This document shows positions 45,851 to 62,100 of a DNA stretch of 64,000 bases, one piece after another. The stretch lies in contig CAXIUT010000230.1 of NCBI GenBank assembly GCA_964035545.1, positions 1,426,001-1,490,000 of the forward strand, in the 5' to 3' direction. The first letter of the stretch is position 1. Each line of letters starts with the position of its first letter. The notes beneath the pieces were generated by a model that saw only the letters and a list, made by a program, of their open reading frames with translations, had not been told where the DNA came from and made no database searches. The stretch comes from Bugula neritina. Its lineage: Eukaryota; Bryozoa; Gymnolaemata; Cheilostomatida; Bugulidae. The position numbers were made by a program, and so were the translations under genes.

Positions 45851-47119
45851 CACCTTTATAAAATGTACTGCAACACACTGAAATACACTGCAAGATACTG
45901 AAATACACTATAACACACTGAAATACACTGCAACATACTGAAGTACACTGAAATACAGTGTAACATATTGAAATACATTGCAAAACATCGAAATATACTG
46001 TATAATACTGAAACCCATGCAACATACTGAAATACGCTGCAACATACTGAAATATACTGCAACATACTGCAACATCCTAAAATACACTGTAACATACTGA
46101 AATACACCACAACATACTGCAACATACTGAAATACACTGGAACATATTGAATTACACTGCGACACATTGAAATACACTGCAACATACTGAAATATACTGC
46201 AAGATACTGCAACATACTGAAACAGACTGTGACATACTGAAATACACTGCAACGTACTGCAAGATACTGCAACATACTGAAATACACTGGAACATATTGA
46301 TATACACTGCAACACATTGAAATATACCGCAACACACTGAAACATACGGCAATATACCGAAATACACTGCGACACGCTGAAAAATACTGTAAATACTGAA
46401 ATATACTGTAAGTGGTGCAACATACTGAAATACACTGTGACACACTGAAATACACTGCAACACACTGCAACATACTGAAATACAATGTAACATATTGAAA
46501 CACTCTGCAACATACTGCAATATACTGAAATACACTGGAACATATTGGATTACACTGCAACACATTGAAATATACTGCAACACACTGAAACATATGGCAA
46601 CATACTGAGATATACTGCGACGCCTAAAAATATACTGCAATATACTGAAATATAATGCAACATACTGCAACACACTAAAATACACTGTAACATACTGAAA
46701 TACATTGCAACACATTAAAATATACTGCAACATACTGAAACATACTGCAACAAACTGAAATACACTGCAACATACTGTAAAACACTATAACATAATGAAA
46801 TATACTGCAACATACTGAGTTACTCTCTATCATACTGAAATATGCTGTAGCATACTGAAGTATACTGCAATATACTGAAATGTACTGCAACATTCTGAAC
46901 TATACTGCAACATACTGCAATATACTGAAATACACTGTAACATAAAGAAATATGCTGTAGCACACTGAAATACGCTGCAACACACTGAAGTATATTATAA
47001 TATACTGAAATGTACTGCAACATACCGAAATATACTGCAACGCATTGAATTACACTGTGACATATTGAAATATACCACAACATACTGAAATGTAGTGTAA
47101 CCTGCAGAAATGTACTGTA
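45422..47119. repeat. Higher-order block U2 (5' part)
   Basis: It matches U1 38970-40667 at offset 6,452 and U4 58711-60430 at offset 13,290. At about 47120-47147 it gives way to the E subfamily, so U2 lacks the middle and right parts of a U block. A box starts at 45790. Confidence 0.85.
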
Positions 47120-49730
47120 ACATACTGAAATATACTGTAACACACTCAAACATACCCTAACATACTGAAATACACTGCAACACAGTAGAGTATACTGTAA
47201 TACACTGAAATGTACTGCAACATACTGAATTATACTGCAACACACTGCAACATACTGGAACACACTGTAACATAATGAAATATGCTGTAGGACACTGAAA
47301 TACACTGCAACACCCTGAAGTATACTGTAATATACCGAAATGTTATGCAACGTACTAAAAAATAACGCAACGCGTTGAATTACACTATAACATATTGAAA
47401 TATACCGCAACATACTGAAATGTAGTGTAATATACAGAAATGAACTGTAACATACTGAAATATACTGTAACACACTCAAACATACTCTAACATACTGAAA
47501 TAGACTGTAAGATACTGAAATATACTGCAACATACTGAAATGTACTGCAACATACTGAAGTATACTGCAACATAGTGCAATGTACCGAAATACACTGTAA
47601 CATACTGAAATAAACTGCAACATACTGCAACATACTGAATTACACTTGAACATAATGAAATACACTGAAACACATTGAAATATACTGCAACATACCGAAA
47701 TAAATGGTAAACTAGTGAAATATACTGTAACATAATGAAACATACCGGAACATACTGCAACATAATAAAATATACTGTAACACACTGAAATATGCTACAA
47801 GATACTGAAATATACTGTAACATACTGAAACGTACGCAACATACTGAAATACGCTGCAACATACTGAAATATACTGCAAGATACTGTAACATACTGAAAT
47901 ACACTGAAATACACTGTAACATATTAAAATACATTGCAAAACATCGAAATATACTGCGACGTACTGAAATTTGCTGTAGCATACTGAAAGACACTACAAC
48001 TCACTGAAGGATAGTGTGACATACGGAAATGTACTGCAACATGCCCAAATATACTGCAACACACTGAAACATAAGGCAACATACTGAAATATACTGCGAT
48101 GCATTGAAATAATATACTGCAACATACTAAAATATACTGCAACATACTGCAACATCCTAAAATACACTGTAACATACTGAAATACACTGCAACACCTTGA
48201 AAAATACTGCAACATACTTAAACATATGGCAACATACTAAAATACACTATAACATATTGAAATATACTGCAACATACTGAAATACACTATAACATATTGA
48301 AATATACTGCAACATACTGAATTACACTCTTACAAACTGAAATATGCTGTAGCATACTGAATTACACTGCAACACACTGAAGTATACTGTAATATACTGA
48401 AATGTACTGCGACATACTGAATTATACTGCGACATACTGCAACATACTTAAATACACTGTAACATAATGAAATATGCTGTAGCACATTGAAATACACTGC
48501 AAAACACTGAAGTATACTGTAATATACTGAAATGTACTGCAACATACTGGAATATACTGTAACACACTGAAATATACTCTAACATACCGAAATACACTGT
48601 AACATACTGAAATAAACTGCAACATGCTGCAACATACTGCAACATACTGAAATACACTGCAACACCTTGAAAAATACTGCAACATACTTAAACATACGGC
48701 AACATACTAAAATACACTATAACATATTGAAATATACTGCAACATACTAAAATACACTAAAACATATTGAAATATGCTGTAGCATACTGAAATATACTGC
48801 CACACACTGAAGTATACTGTAATATACAGAAATGTACTGTAACATACTGTAACATACTGAAACATACGGCAACATACTGAAATGTACTGCAACATACTGA
48901 AATATACTGCAACAAAGTGCAACGTACTGAAATACACTGTAACATATTGAAATACACTGCGACACATTAAAATATACTGTAACATACTGAAATATACTTC
49001 AACATACTGCAACATACTAAACTACACTGTAACATACTGAAATACATTGCAACACATTGAAATATACTGCAACATACTGAAACATACTGTAGCGTACTGA
49101 AAGACACTACAACTCACTGAAGGATAGTGTGATATACGGCAATGTACTGCAACATCCCAAATATACTGCAACACACTGAAACATAAGGCAACATACCGAA
49201 ATATACTGCGATGCATTGAAATATACTGCAACATACTAAAATATACTGCAACATACTGCAACATCCTAAAATACACTGTAACATACTGAAATGCACTGCA
49301 ACACTTTGAAAAATACTGCAACATACTTAAACATACGGCAACATACTAAAATACACTATAACATATTGAAATATACTGCAACATACTGAAATACACTATA
49401 ACATATTGAAATATACTGCAACGTACTGAATTACACTCTAACAAACTGAAATATGCTGTAGCATACTGAAACACACGGCAACATACTGAAATGTATTGTA
49501 ACATACTGAAATATACTGCAACGTAGTGCAACGTACTGAAATACACTGTAACATAATGAAATATGCTGTAGGACACTGAAATACACTGCAACACCCTGAA
49601 GTATACTGTAATATACTGAAATGTTATGCATCGTACTGAAAAATGATGCAACGCGTTGAATTACACTATAACATATTGAAATATACCGCAACATACTGAA
49701 ATGTAGTGTAATATACAGAGATGAACTGTA
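47120..49730. repeat. E1, first copy of a 2,611-bp tandem unit
   Basis: Positions 47120-49090 recur at 49731-51701 at a constant offset of 2,611. The length equals 261 ten-bp units plus 1: two 9-bp units (near 47830 and 49155) and one 13-bp unit (gaaataatatact near 48110). The last 640 bp (49090-49730) is a rearranged piece that partly repeats 47960-48340 and 47280-47440. The block is more diverged from A, B and U than those are from each other. The box is at 47697 (variant gaaataaatg). Confidence 0.85.
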
Positions 49731-51701
49731 ACATACTGAAATATACTGTAACACACTCAAACATACCCTAACATACTGAAATACACTGCAACACAGTGGA
49801 GTATACTGTAATACACTGAAATGTACTGCAACATACTGAATTATACTGCAACACACTGCAACATACTGGAACACACTGTAACATAATGAAATATGCTGTA
49901 GGACACTGAAATACACTGCAACACCCTGAAGTATACTGTAATATACCGAAATGTTATGCAACGTACTAAAAAATAACGCAACGCGTTGAATTACACTATA
50001 ACATATTGAAATATACCGCAACATACTGAAATGTAGTGTAATATACAGAAATGAACTGTAACATACTGAAATATACTGTAACACACTCAAACATACTCTA
50101 ACATACTGAAATAGACTGTAACATACTGAAATATACTGCAACATACTGAAATGTACTGCAACATACTGAAGTATACTGCAACATAGTGCAATGTACCGAA
50201 ATACACTGTAACATACTGAAATAAACTGCAACATACTGCAACATACTGAATTACACTTGAACATAATGAAATACACTGAAACACATTGAAATATACTGCA
50301 ACATACCGAAATGAATGGTAAACTAGTGAAATATACTGTAACATAATGAAACATACCGGAACATACTGCAACATAATAAAATATACTGTAACACACTGAA
50401 ATATGCTACAAGATACTGAAATATACTGTAACATACTGAAACGTACGCAACATACTGAAATACGCTGCAACATACTGAAATATACTGCAAGATACTGTAA
50501 CATACTGAAATACACTGAAATACACTGTAACATATTAAAATACATTGCAAAACATCGAAATATACTGCAACGTACTGAAATTTGCTGTAGCATACTGAAA
50601 GACACTACAACTCACTGAAGGATAGTGTGACATACGGAAATGTACTGCAACATGCCCAAATATACTGCAACACACTGAAACATAAGGCAACATACTGAAA
50701 TATACTGCGATGCATTGAAATAATATACTGCAACATACTAAAATATACTGCAACATACTGCAACATCCTAAAATACACTGTAACATACTGAAATACACTG
50801 CAACACCTTGAAAAATACTGCAACATACTTAAACATATGGCAACATACTAAAATACACTATAACATATTGAAATATACTGCAACATACTGAAATACACTA
50901 TAACATATTGAAATATACTGCAACATACTGAATTACACTCTTACAAACTGAAATATGCTGTAGCATACTGAATTACACTGCAACACACTGAAGTATACTG
51001 TAATATACTGAAATGTACTGCGACATACTGAATTATACTGCGACATACTGCAACATACTTAAATACACTGTAACATAATGAAATATGCTGTAGCACACTG
51101 AAATACACTGCAAAACACTGAAGTATACTGTAATATACTGAAATGTACTGCAACATACTGGAATATACTGTAACACACTGAAATATACTCTAACATACCG
51201 AAATACACTGTAACATACTGAAATAAACTGCAACATGCTGCAACATACTGCAACATACTGAAATACACTGCAACACCTTGAAAAATACTGCAACATACTT
51301 AAACATACGGCAACATACTAAAATACACTATAACATATTGAAATATACTGCAACATACTAAAATACACTAAAACATATTGAAATATGCTGTAGCATACTG
51401 AAATATACTGCCACACACTGAAGTATACTGTAATATACAGAAATGTACTGTAACATACTGTAACATACTGAAACATACGGCAACATACTGAAATGTACTG
51501 CAACATACTGAAATATACTGCAACAAAGTGCAACGTACTGAAATACACTGTAACATATTGAAATACACTGCGACACATTAAAATATACTGTAACATACTG
51601 AAATATACTTCAACATACTGCAACATACTAAACTACACTGTAACATACTGAAATACATTGCAACACATTGAAATATACTGCAACATACTGAAACATACTG
51701 C
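49731..51701. repeat. E2, second (partial) copy of the 2,611-bp unit
   Basis: Near-identical copy of 47120-49090. It includes the 13-bp unit near 50720 and the box at 50308, which here has the standard gaaatgaatg form. Homology stops at about 51701, so the copy is truncated by about 640 bp. Confidence 0.85.
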
Positions 51702-53114
51702 AACATACTGAAATATACTGCAACATAGTGAATTACACTATGACATATTGAAATATACCGCAACATACGGAAATGTAGTGTAATATACAGAAATGAACTG
51801 AAACATACTGAAATATACTGTAACACACTGAAACATACTCTAACATACTGAAATAGACTGTAACATACTGAAATATACTGCAACATGCTGAAATGTACTG
51901 CAACATACTGAAGTATACTGCAAGATAGTGCAATGTACTGAAATACACTGTAAAATACTGAAATACACTGCAACACATTGAAATATACTGCAATATAACG
52001 AAATAAATGGTGAACTAGTGGAATATACTGTAACACAATGAAATTGACTGCAAGATACTGAAATATACTGTAACATACTGAAATGTGCTGCCACATACTG
52101 AAACATACGGCAACATACCGAAATAAACTGCGACACGTTGAAAATTACTGCAACATACTGAAATATACTGCAAGTGGTGCATCATACTGAAATACATTGT
52201 GACACATTGAAATACACTGCAACATACCGCAACATACCACAACATACTGAAATATACTGCGACGCAATAAAATATACTGCAACATACTGAAGTATACTGC
52301 AACATACTGCAACATACTAAAATACACTGCAACATACTGAAATACATTGCAACACATTAAAACATACTGCAACATACTGAAACGTACTGCAACATACTGA
52401 AATATACTGCAACATACTGAAATACTCTATAACATATTGAAATATACTGCAACATACTGAATTACACTCTAACATACTTAAATATGCTGTAGCCTACTGA
52501 AATACACTGCAACACATTGAAATATACTGCAGCATACCGAAATGAATGGTAAACTAACGAAATAAACTGTAACATATTTAAACATACCGGAACATACTGC
52601 AACATAATAAAATATACTGTAACACACTGAAATATACTGCAAGATACTGAAATTTACTGCAACATACTGAAACGTGCGCAACATACTGAAATACGCTGCA
52701 ACATACTGTAATATCCTGCAAGATACTGCAAAACACTGAGTACACTGTGTCATACTGAAATACACTGCAACATACTGCAAGATATTGCTACATACTGAAT
52801 TAGACTGTAACATATTGAAATACACTGCATCATACTGCAACATACTGAAATACACTGAAAAATATTGATATACACTGCAACACATTGAAATTTACTGCAA
52901 AATACTGAAACATAAGGCAACATACTGAAATATACTGCGACACGCTGAAATAAACTGCAACATACTAAAATATACTCCAACATACTGCAACTTCCTAAAA
53001 TACACTGTAACATACTGAAATACACTGCATTACATTGAAAATTACTGCAACATACTGAAGCATACGGCAACATACTGAAATATACTGCAACATACTGAAA
53101 TACACTATAACATA
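51702..53114. repeat. Mosaic linker between E and U3
   Basis: This stretch keeps the 10-bp unit, but I could not place it as a long copy of any other block. Short pieces resemble several: 52100-52180 resembles 38990-39090. It holds two diverged boxes, at 52000 (gtgaactagt) and 52539 (ending actaac). It is the least homogenised part of the window. No gene is seen. Confidence 0.7.
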
Positions 53115-56100
53115 TTGAAATATACTGCAACACACTGAAACATACGGCAATATACCGAAATACACTGCGACACCCTGAAAAATACTGTAAATACTGAAAT
53201 ATACTGTAAGTGGTGCAACATACTGAAATACACTGTGACACACTGAAATACACTGCAACACACTGCAACATACTGAAATACAATGTAACATATTGAAACA
53301 CTCTGCAACATACTGCAATATACTGAAATACACTGGAACATATTGGATTACACTGCAACACATTGAAATATACTGCAACACACTGAAACATACGGCAACA
53401 TACTGAGATATACTGCGACGCCTAAAAATATACTGCAATATACTGAAATATAATGCAACATACTGCAACACACTAAAATACACTGTAACATACTGAAATA
53501 CATTGCAACACATTAAAATATACTGCAACATACTGAAACATACTGCAACAAACTGAAATACACTGCAACATACTGTAAAACACTATAACATAATGAAATA
53601 TACTGCAACATACTGAATTACTCTCTATCATACTGAAATATGCTGTAGCATACTGAAGTATACTGCAATATACTGAAATGTACTGCAACATTCTGAACTA
53701 TACTGCAACATACTGCAATATACTGAAATACACTGTAACATAAAGAAATATGCTGTAGCACACTGAAATACGCTGCAACACACTGAAGTATACTATAATA
53801 TACTGAAATGTACTGCAACATACCGAAATATACTGCAACGCATTGAATTACACTGTGACATATTGAAATATACCACAACATACTGAAATGTAGTGTAACC
53901 TGCAGAAATGTACTGTAACATACTGAAATATACTGTAACACACTGAAATATACTCTTACATACCGAAATACACTGTAACATACTGAAATATACTGCAAGT
54001 GGTGCAACATACTGAAATACACTGTGACACACTGAAATACGCTGCAACATACTGCAACATACTCAAATATACTGCGACGCATTAAAATATACTGCAACAT
54101 ACTGATATATACTGCAGCATACTGAAATGTAGTGTAATATACAGAAATACACTGTAGCATACTGAAATATACTGCAACATACTGCATTATCCTGAATTAC
54201 ACTTGAACATAATGAAATACACTGCAACACATTGAAATATACTGCGACATACCGAAATGAATGGTAAACTAGAGAAATATACTGAAACATATTGAAACAT
54301 ACCGGAACATACTGCAACATAACAAAATATATTGCAACACATTGAAATATACGGCAACATACCGAAATATACCGCGACACGTTGAAAAATACTGCAACAT
54401 ACTGAAATATACTGGAACATACTGCAACATACTAAAATATACTGCAACATACTGAAACATACTGCAACATACTGAAATATACTGCAACTTACTGAAATAC
54501 ACTATAACATGTTGAAATATACTGCAACATACTTAATTACACTCTAAGATGCTGAAGTATGCTGTAGCATACTAAAATACACTGCAACGCACTGAAGTAT
54601 ACTGTAATACACTGGAATGTAACGCAACATGCTTAATTATACTGCAACATACTGCAACATCCTGAAGTACACTACACATACTGCAACATACTGAAATATA
54701 CTGCAAGATACTGCAACATACTGAAATAGACTGTGACATACTGAAATACACTGCAACATAGTGCAAGAAACTGCAACATACTGAATTACACTGTAACATA
54801 TTGAAATACACTGCATCATACTGCAACATACTGACATACACTGGAACATATTGATATACACTGCGACACATTGAAATATACTGCAACACACTGCAACATG
54901 CTGAATTACACTTGAGCATGATGAAATACACTGCAAAACATTGAAATATACTGCAACATATCGAAATGAATGGTAAACTAGTGAAATATACTGTAACATA
55001 ATGAAACATACCGGAACATACTGCAACATAACGAAATATAGTGCAACACATTGAAATATACGGCAACATACCGAAATATACTGCGACACGTTGAAAAATA
55101 CTGCAACATACTGAAATATACTGCAAGTGGTGCAACATACTGAAATACACTGTGACACACTGAAATACATTGAAACATAATGCAACATACTGCAACATCC
55201 TGAAATACACTGTAACATATCGAAATACAGTGCAACATACTGCAACATACTGCAAGATACTGAAATACACTGTAACATATCGAAACACACTGCAACATAC
55301 TGCAACATACTGAAATACACTGGAACATAATGGAATACACTGCAACACATTGAAATATACTGCAACACAATGAAACATAAGGCAACATGATGAAATATAC
55401 TGCGACACATTAAAATACACTGCAACTTGCTGCAACATACTGCAACATAGTGAAGTACACCGTGACACACTGAAATACACTGCAACATACTGCAACATAC
55501 GGCAACATACTGAAATATACTGCGACGCGTTAAAATATACTGCAACATACTGAAACATACTGCAACATACTGCAACATACTAAAATACACTGCAACATAC
55601 TGAAGTACATCGCAACACATTAAAACTTACTGCAACTTACTGAAACACACTGCAACATTTTGAAATATACTGCAACATATCGAAATACACTATAACATAT
55701 TGAATTATACTGCGACATACTGAATTACACTCTAACATACTGAAATATGCTGTAGCCTACTGGAATACACTGCAACACACTGAAGTACACGGTAATACAC
55801 TGAAATGTACTGCAACATACTGAATTAAACTGCAACATACTGCAACATACTGGAATACACTGTAACATAATGAAATATGTTGTAGCACACTGAAATACAC
55901 TGCAACACACTGTAGTATACTGTAATATACTGAAATGTACTGCAACATACTGAAATATAATGCAACGCGTTGAATTACACTGTAACATGTTAAAATATAC
56001 CGCAACATACTGAAATGCACTGTAATATACAGAAATGTACTGTAACATACTGAAATATACTGTAACACACTGAATAATACTCTAACATACCGAAATACAC

Positions 56101-58710
56101 TGTAACATACTGAATTATACTGCAACATACTGCATTATACTGAATTACACTCGAACATAATGAAATACACTGCAACACATTGAAATATACTGCGACATAC
56201 CGAAATGAATGGTAAACTAGTGAAATATACTGTAACATAATGAAACATACCGGAACATACTGCAACATACTGCAACATACTGAAATACACTGAAGTATAT
56301 CGAAATACACTGCAACATACTGCAACATACTGAAATACACTGGAACATAATGGAATACACTGCAACAAACTAAAATATACTGCAACATACTGAAAAGTAA
56401 TGTAATATACAGAAATGTACTGTAACATACTGAAATATACTGTAACAGACTGAAATATACTCTAACATACCGAAATACACTGTAACATACTGAAATATTC
56501 TGCAACATACTGCAACATACTGAATTACACTTGAACGTAATGAAATACAATGCAACACATTGAAATATACTGCAACATTTCGAAACGAATAGTAAACTAG
56601 TGAAATATACTGTAACATAATGAAACATACCGGAACATACTGCAACATAATAAAATATAGTGTAACACACTGAAAAATGCGGCATCATACCGAAATATAC
56701 TGCAACACGTTGAAAGTTACTGCAACATACTGAAATATACTGCAACATACTGCAATATACTGAAATACACTGGAACATATTGAACTACACTGCAACACTC
56801 TGAAATATACTGCAACACACTGAAACATACGGCAACATACCGAAATAAACTGCGACACGTTGAAATATACTGCAACATACTGAAATATACTGCTAGTGGT
56901 GCAACATACTGAAATGCACTATGACACACTGAAATACACTGCGACATACTGCAACATACTGAAATATACTGCGTCGCATTAAAATACACTGCAACATACT
57001 GAAATATACTGCAACATACTGAAATGTAGTGTAATATACGGAAATACACTGTAACATACTGAAATATACTGCCACTTACTGCATTATCTTGACTTACACT
57101 GGAACATAAAAAAATACACTGCAACACATTGAAATATACTGCGACATACCGAAATGAATGGTAAACTAGTGAAATATACTGTAACATAATGAAACATACC
57201 GGAACATACTGCAACATACTGCAACATACTGAAATACACTGAAGTATATCGAAATACACTGCAACATACTGCAACATACTGAAATACACTGGAACATAAT
57301 GGAATACACTGCAACACATTGAAATATACTGCAACACAATGAAACATAAGGCAACATGATGAAATATACTGCGACACATTAAAATACACTGCAACTTGCT
57401 GCAACATACTGCAACATAGTGAAGTACACCGTGACACACTGAAATACACTGCAACATACTGCAACATACGGCAACATACTGAAATATACTGCGACGCGTT
57501 AAAATATACTGCAACATACTGAAACATACTGCAACATACTGCAACATACTAAAATACACTGCAACATACTGAAGTACATCGCAACACATTAAAACTTACT
57601 GCAACTTACTGAAACACACTGCAACATTTTGAAATATACTGCAACATATCGAAATACACTATAACATATTGAATTATACTGCGACATACTGAATTACACT
57701 CTAACATACTGAAATATGCTGTAGCCTACTGGAATACACTGCAACACACTGAAGTACACGGTAATACACTGAAATGTACTGCAACATACTGAATTAAACT
57801 GCAACATACTGCAACATACTGGAATACACTGTAACATAATGAAATATGTTGTAGCACACTGAAATACACTGCAACACACTGTAGTATACTGTAATATACT
57901 GAAATGTACTGCAACATACTGGAATATAATGCAACGCGTTGAATTACACTGTAACATGTTGAAATATACCGCAACATACTGAAATGCACTGTAATATACA
58001 GAAATGTACTGTAACATACTGAAATATACTGTAACACACTGAATTATACTGCAACATACTGCATTATACTGAATTACACTTGAACATAATGAAATACACT
58101 GCAACACATTGAAATATACTGCGACATACCGAAATGAATGGTAAACTAGTGAAATATACTGTAACATAATGAAACATACCGGAACATACTGCAACATACT
58201 GCAACATACTGAAATACACTGAAGTATATCGAAATACACTGCAACATACTGCAACATACTGAAATACACTGGAACATAATGGAATACACTGCAACAAACT
58301 AAAATATACTGCAACATACTGAAATGTAATGTAATATACAGAAATGTACTGTAACATACTGAAATATACTGTAACAGACTGAAATATACTCTAACATACC
58401 GAAATACACTGTAACATACTGAAATATTCTGCAACATACTGCAACATACTGAATTACACTTGAACGTAATGAAATACACTGCAACACATTGAAATATACT
58501 GCAACATTTCGAAACGAATAGTAAACTAGTGAAATATACTGTAACATAATGAAACATACCGGAACATACTGCAACATAATAAAATATAGTGTAACACACT
58601 GAAAAATGCGGCATCATACCGAAATATACTGCAACACGTTGAAAGTTACTGCAACATACTGAAATATACTGCAACATACTGCAATATACTGAAATACACT
58701 GGAACATATT
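53115..58710. repeat. Higher-order block U3
   Basis: Near-copy of U1 39865-45421. The offset is 13,250 to about 42.6 kb of U1, then 13,270, 13,280 (after about 43.99 kb) and 13,290 (after about 44.9 kb); each step is a whole unit missing from U1. It contains the left nested duplication copy (about 55313-57285) and most of the right one. Boxes start at 54254, 54963, 56202, 56582, 57151, 58131 and 58511. Confidence 0.9.
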
Positions 58711-59140
58711 GAACTACACTGCAACACTCTGAAATATACTGCAACACACTGAAACATACGGCAACATACCGAAATAAACTGCGACACGTTGAAATATACT
58801 GCAACATACTGAAATATACAGCTAGTGGTGCAACATACTGAAATGCACTATGACACACTGAAATACACTGCAACATACTGCAACATACTGAAATATACTG
58901 CGTCGCATTAAAATACACTGCAACATACTGAAATATACTGCAACATACTGAAATGTAGTGTAATATACGGAAATACACTGTAACATACTGAAATATACTG
59001 CCACTTACTGCATTATCTTGACTTACACTTGAACATAAAAAAATACACTGCAACACATTGAAATATACTGCGACATACCGAAATGAATGGTAAACTAGTG
59101 AAATATACTGTAACATAATGAAACATACCGGAACATACTG
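55313..59140. repeat. Nested ~1.93-kb duplication spanning U3/U4
   Basis: The two copies are offset by 1,929 bp over their right part (for example 56370 and 58299, 56893 and 58822). This is the same duplication as in U1 with the U1-specific deletions unfilled, so it existed before U1 and U3 separated. In U4 only one copy is seen (from about 61800). Confidence 0.85.
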
Positions 59141-62100
59141 CACCTTTATAAAATGTACTGCAACACACTGAAATACACTGCAAGATACTGAAATACACTA
59201 TAACACACTGAAATACACTGCAACATACTGAAGTACACTGAAATACAGTGTAACATATTGAAATACATTGCAAAACATCGAAATATACTGTATAATACTG
59301 AAACCCATGCAACATACTGAAATACGCTGCAACATACTGAAATATACTGCAACATACTGCAACATCCTAAAATACACTGTAACATACTGAAATACACCAC
59401 AACATACTGCAACATACTGAAATACACTGGAACATATTGAATTACACTGCGACACATTGAAATACACTGCAACATACTGAAATATACTGCAAGATACTGC
59501 AACATACTGAAACAGACTGTGACATACTGAAATACACTGCAACGTACTGCAAGATACTGCAACATACTGAAATACACTGGAACATATTGATATACACTGC
59601 AACACATTGAAATATACCGCAACACACTGAAACATACGGCAATATACCGAAATACACTGCGACACCCTGAAAAATACTGTAAATACTGAAATATACTGTA
59701 AGTGGTGCAACATACTGAAATACACTGTGACACACTGAAATACACTGCAACACACTGCAACATACTGAAATACAATGTAACATATTGAAACACTCTGCAA
59801 CATACTGCAATATACTGAAATACACTGGAACATATTGGATTACACTGCAACACATTGAAATATACTGCAACACACTGAAACATATGGCAACATACTGAGA
59901 TATACTGCGACGCCTAAAAATATACTGCAATATACTGAAATATAATGCAACATACTGCAACACACTAAAATACACTGTAACATACTGAAATACATTGCAA
60001 CACATTAAAATATACTGCAACATACTGAAACATACTGCAACAAACTGAAATACACTGCAACATACTGTAAAACACTATAACATAATGAAATATACTGCAA
60101 CATACTGAGTTACTCTCTATCATACTGAAATATGCTGTAGCATACTGAAGTATACTGCAATATACTGAAATGTACTGCAACATTCTGAACTATACTGCAA
60201 CATACTGCAATATACTGAAATACACTGTAACATAAAGAAATATGCTGTAGCACACTGAAATACGCTGCAACACACTGAAGTATATTATAATATACTGAAA
60301 TGTACTGCAACATACCGAAATATACTGCAACGCATTGAATTACACTGTGACATATTGAAATATACCACAACATACTGAAATGTAGTGTAACCTGCAGAAA
60401 TGTACTGTAACATACTGAAATATACTGTAACACACTGAAATATACTCTTACATACCGAAATACACTGTAACATACTGAAATATACTGCAAGTGGTGCAAC
60501 ATACTGAAATACACTGTGACACACTGAAATACACTGCAACATACTGCAACATACTGAAATATACTGCGACGCATTAAAATATACTGCAACATACTGATAT
60601 ATACTGCAGCATACTGAAATGTAGTGTAATATACAGAAATACGCTGTAGCATACTGAAATATACTGCAACATACTGCATTATCCTGAATTACACTTGAAC
60701 ATAATGAAATACACTGCAACACATTGAAATATACTGCGACATACCGAAATGAATGGTAAACTAGAGAAATATACTGAAGCATATTGAAACATACCGGAAC
60801 ATACTGCAACATAACAAAATATATTGCAACACATTGAAATATACGGCAACATACCGAAATATACCGCGACACGTTGAAAAATACTGCAACATACTGAAAT
60901 ATACTGGAACATACTGCAACATACTAAAATATACTGCAACATACTGAAACATACTGCAACATACTGAAATATACTGCAACTTACTGAAATACACTATAAC
61001 ATGTTGAAATATACTGCAACATACTTAATTACACTCTAAGATGCTGAAGTATGCTGTAGCATACTAAAATACACTGCAACGCACTGAAGTATACTGTAAT
61101 ACACTGGAATGTAACGCAACATGCTTAATTATACTGCAACATACTGAAACATACTGAAATACACTACACATACTGCAACATACTGAAATATACTGCAAGA
61201 TACTGCAACATACTGAAATAGACTGTGACATACTGAAATACACTGCAACATAGTGCAAGAAACTGCAACATACTGAATTACACTGTAACATATTGAAATA
61301 CACTGCATCATACTGCAACATACTGACATACACTGGAACATATTGATATAGACTGCAACACATTGAAATATACTGCAACACACTGCAACATGCTGAATTA
61401 CACTTGAGCATGATGAAATACACTGCAAAACATTGAAGTATACTGCAACATATCGAAATGAATGGTAAACTAGTGAAATATACTGTAACATAATGAAACA
61501 TACCGGAACATACTGCAACATAACAAAATATAGTGCAACACATTGAAATATACGGCAACATACCGAAATATACTGCGACACGTTGAAAAATACTGCAACA
61601 TACTGAAATATACTGCAAGTGGTGCAACATACTGAAATACACTGTGACACACTGAAATACATTGAAACATAATGCAACATACTGCAACATCCTGAAATAC
61701 ACTGTAACATATCGAAATACAGTGCAACATACTGCAACATACTGCAAGATACTGAAATACACTGTAACATATCGAAACACACTGCAACATACTGCAACAT
61801 ACTGAAATACACTGGAACATAATGGAATACACTGCAACACATTGAAATATACTGCAACACACTGAAACATAAGGCAACATGATGAAATATACTGCGACAC
61901 ATTAAAATACACTGCAACATGCTGCAACATACTGCAACATAGTGAAGTACACCGTGACACACTGAAATACACTGCAACATACTGCAACATACGGCAACAT
62001 ACTGAAATATACTGCGACGCGTTAAAATATACTGCAACATACTGAAACATACAGCAACATACTGCAACATACTAAAATACACTGCAACATACTGAAGTAC

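Noticed and set aside
47792-48007. 71-codon + strand frame beginning in E1
   Set aside because: Repeat translation again, duplicated at 50403 with the 2,611-bp unit; no features of a protein.
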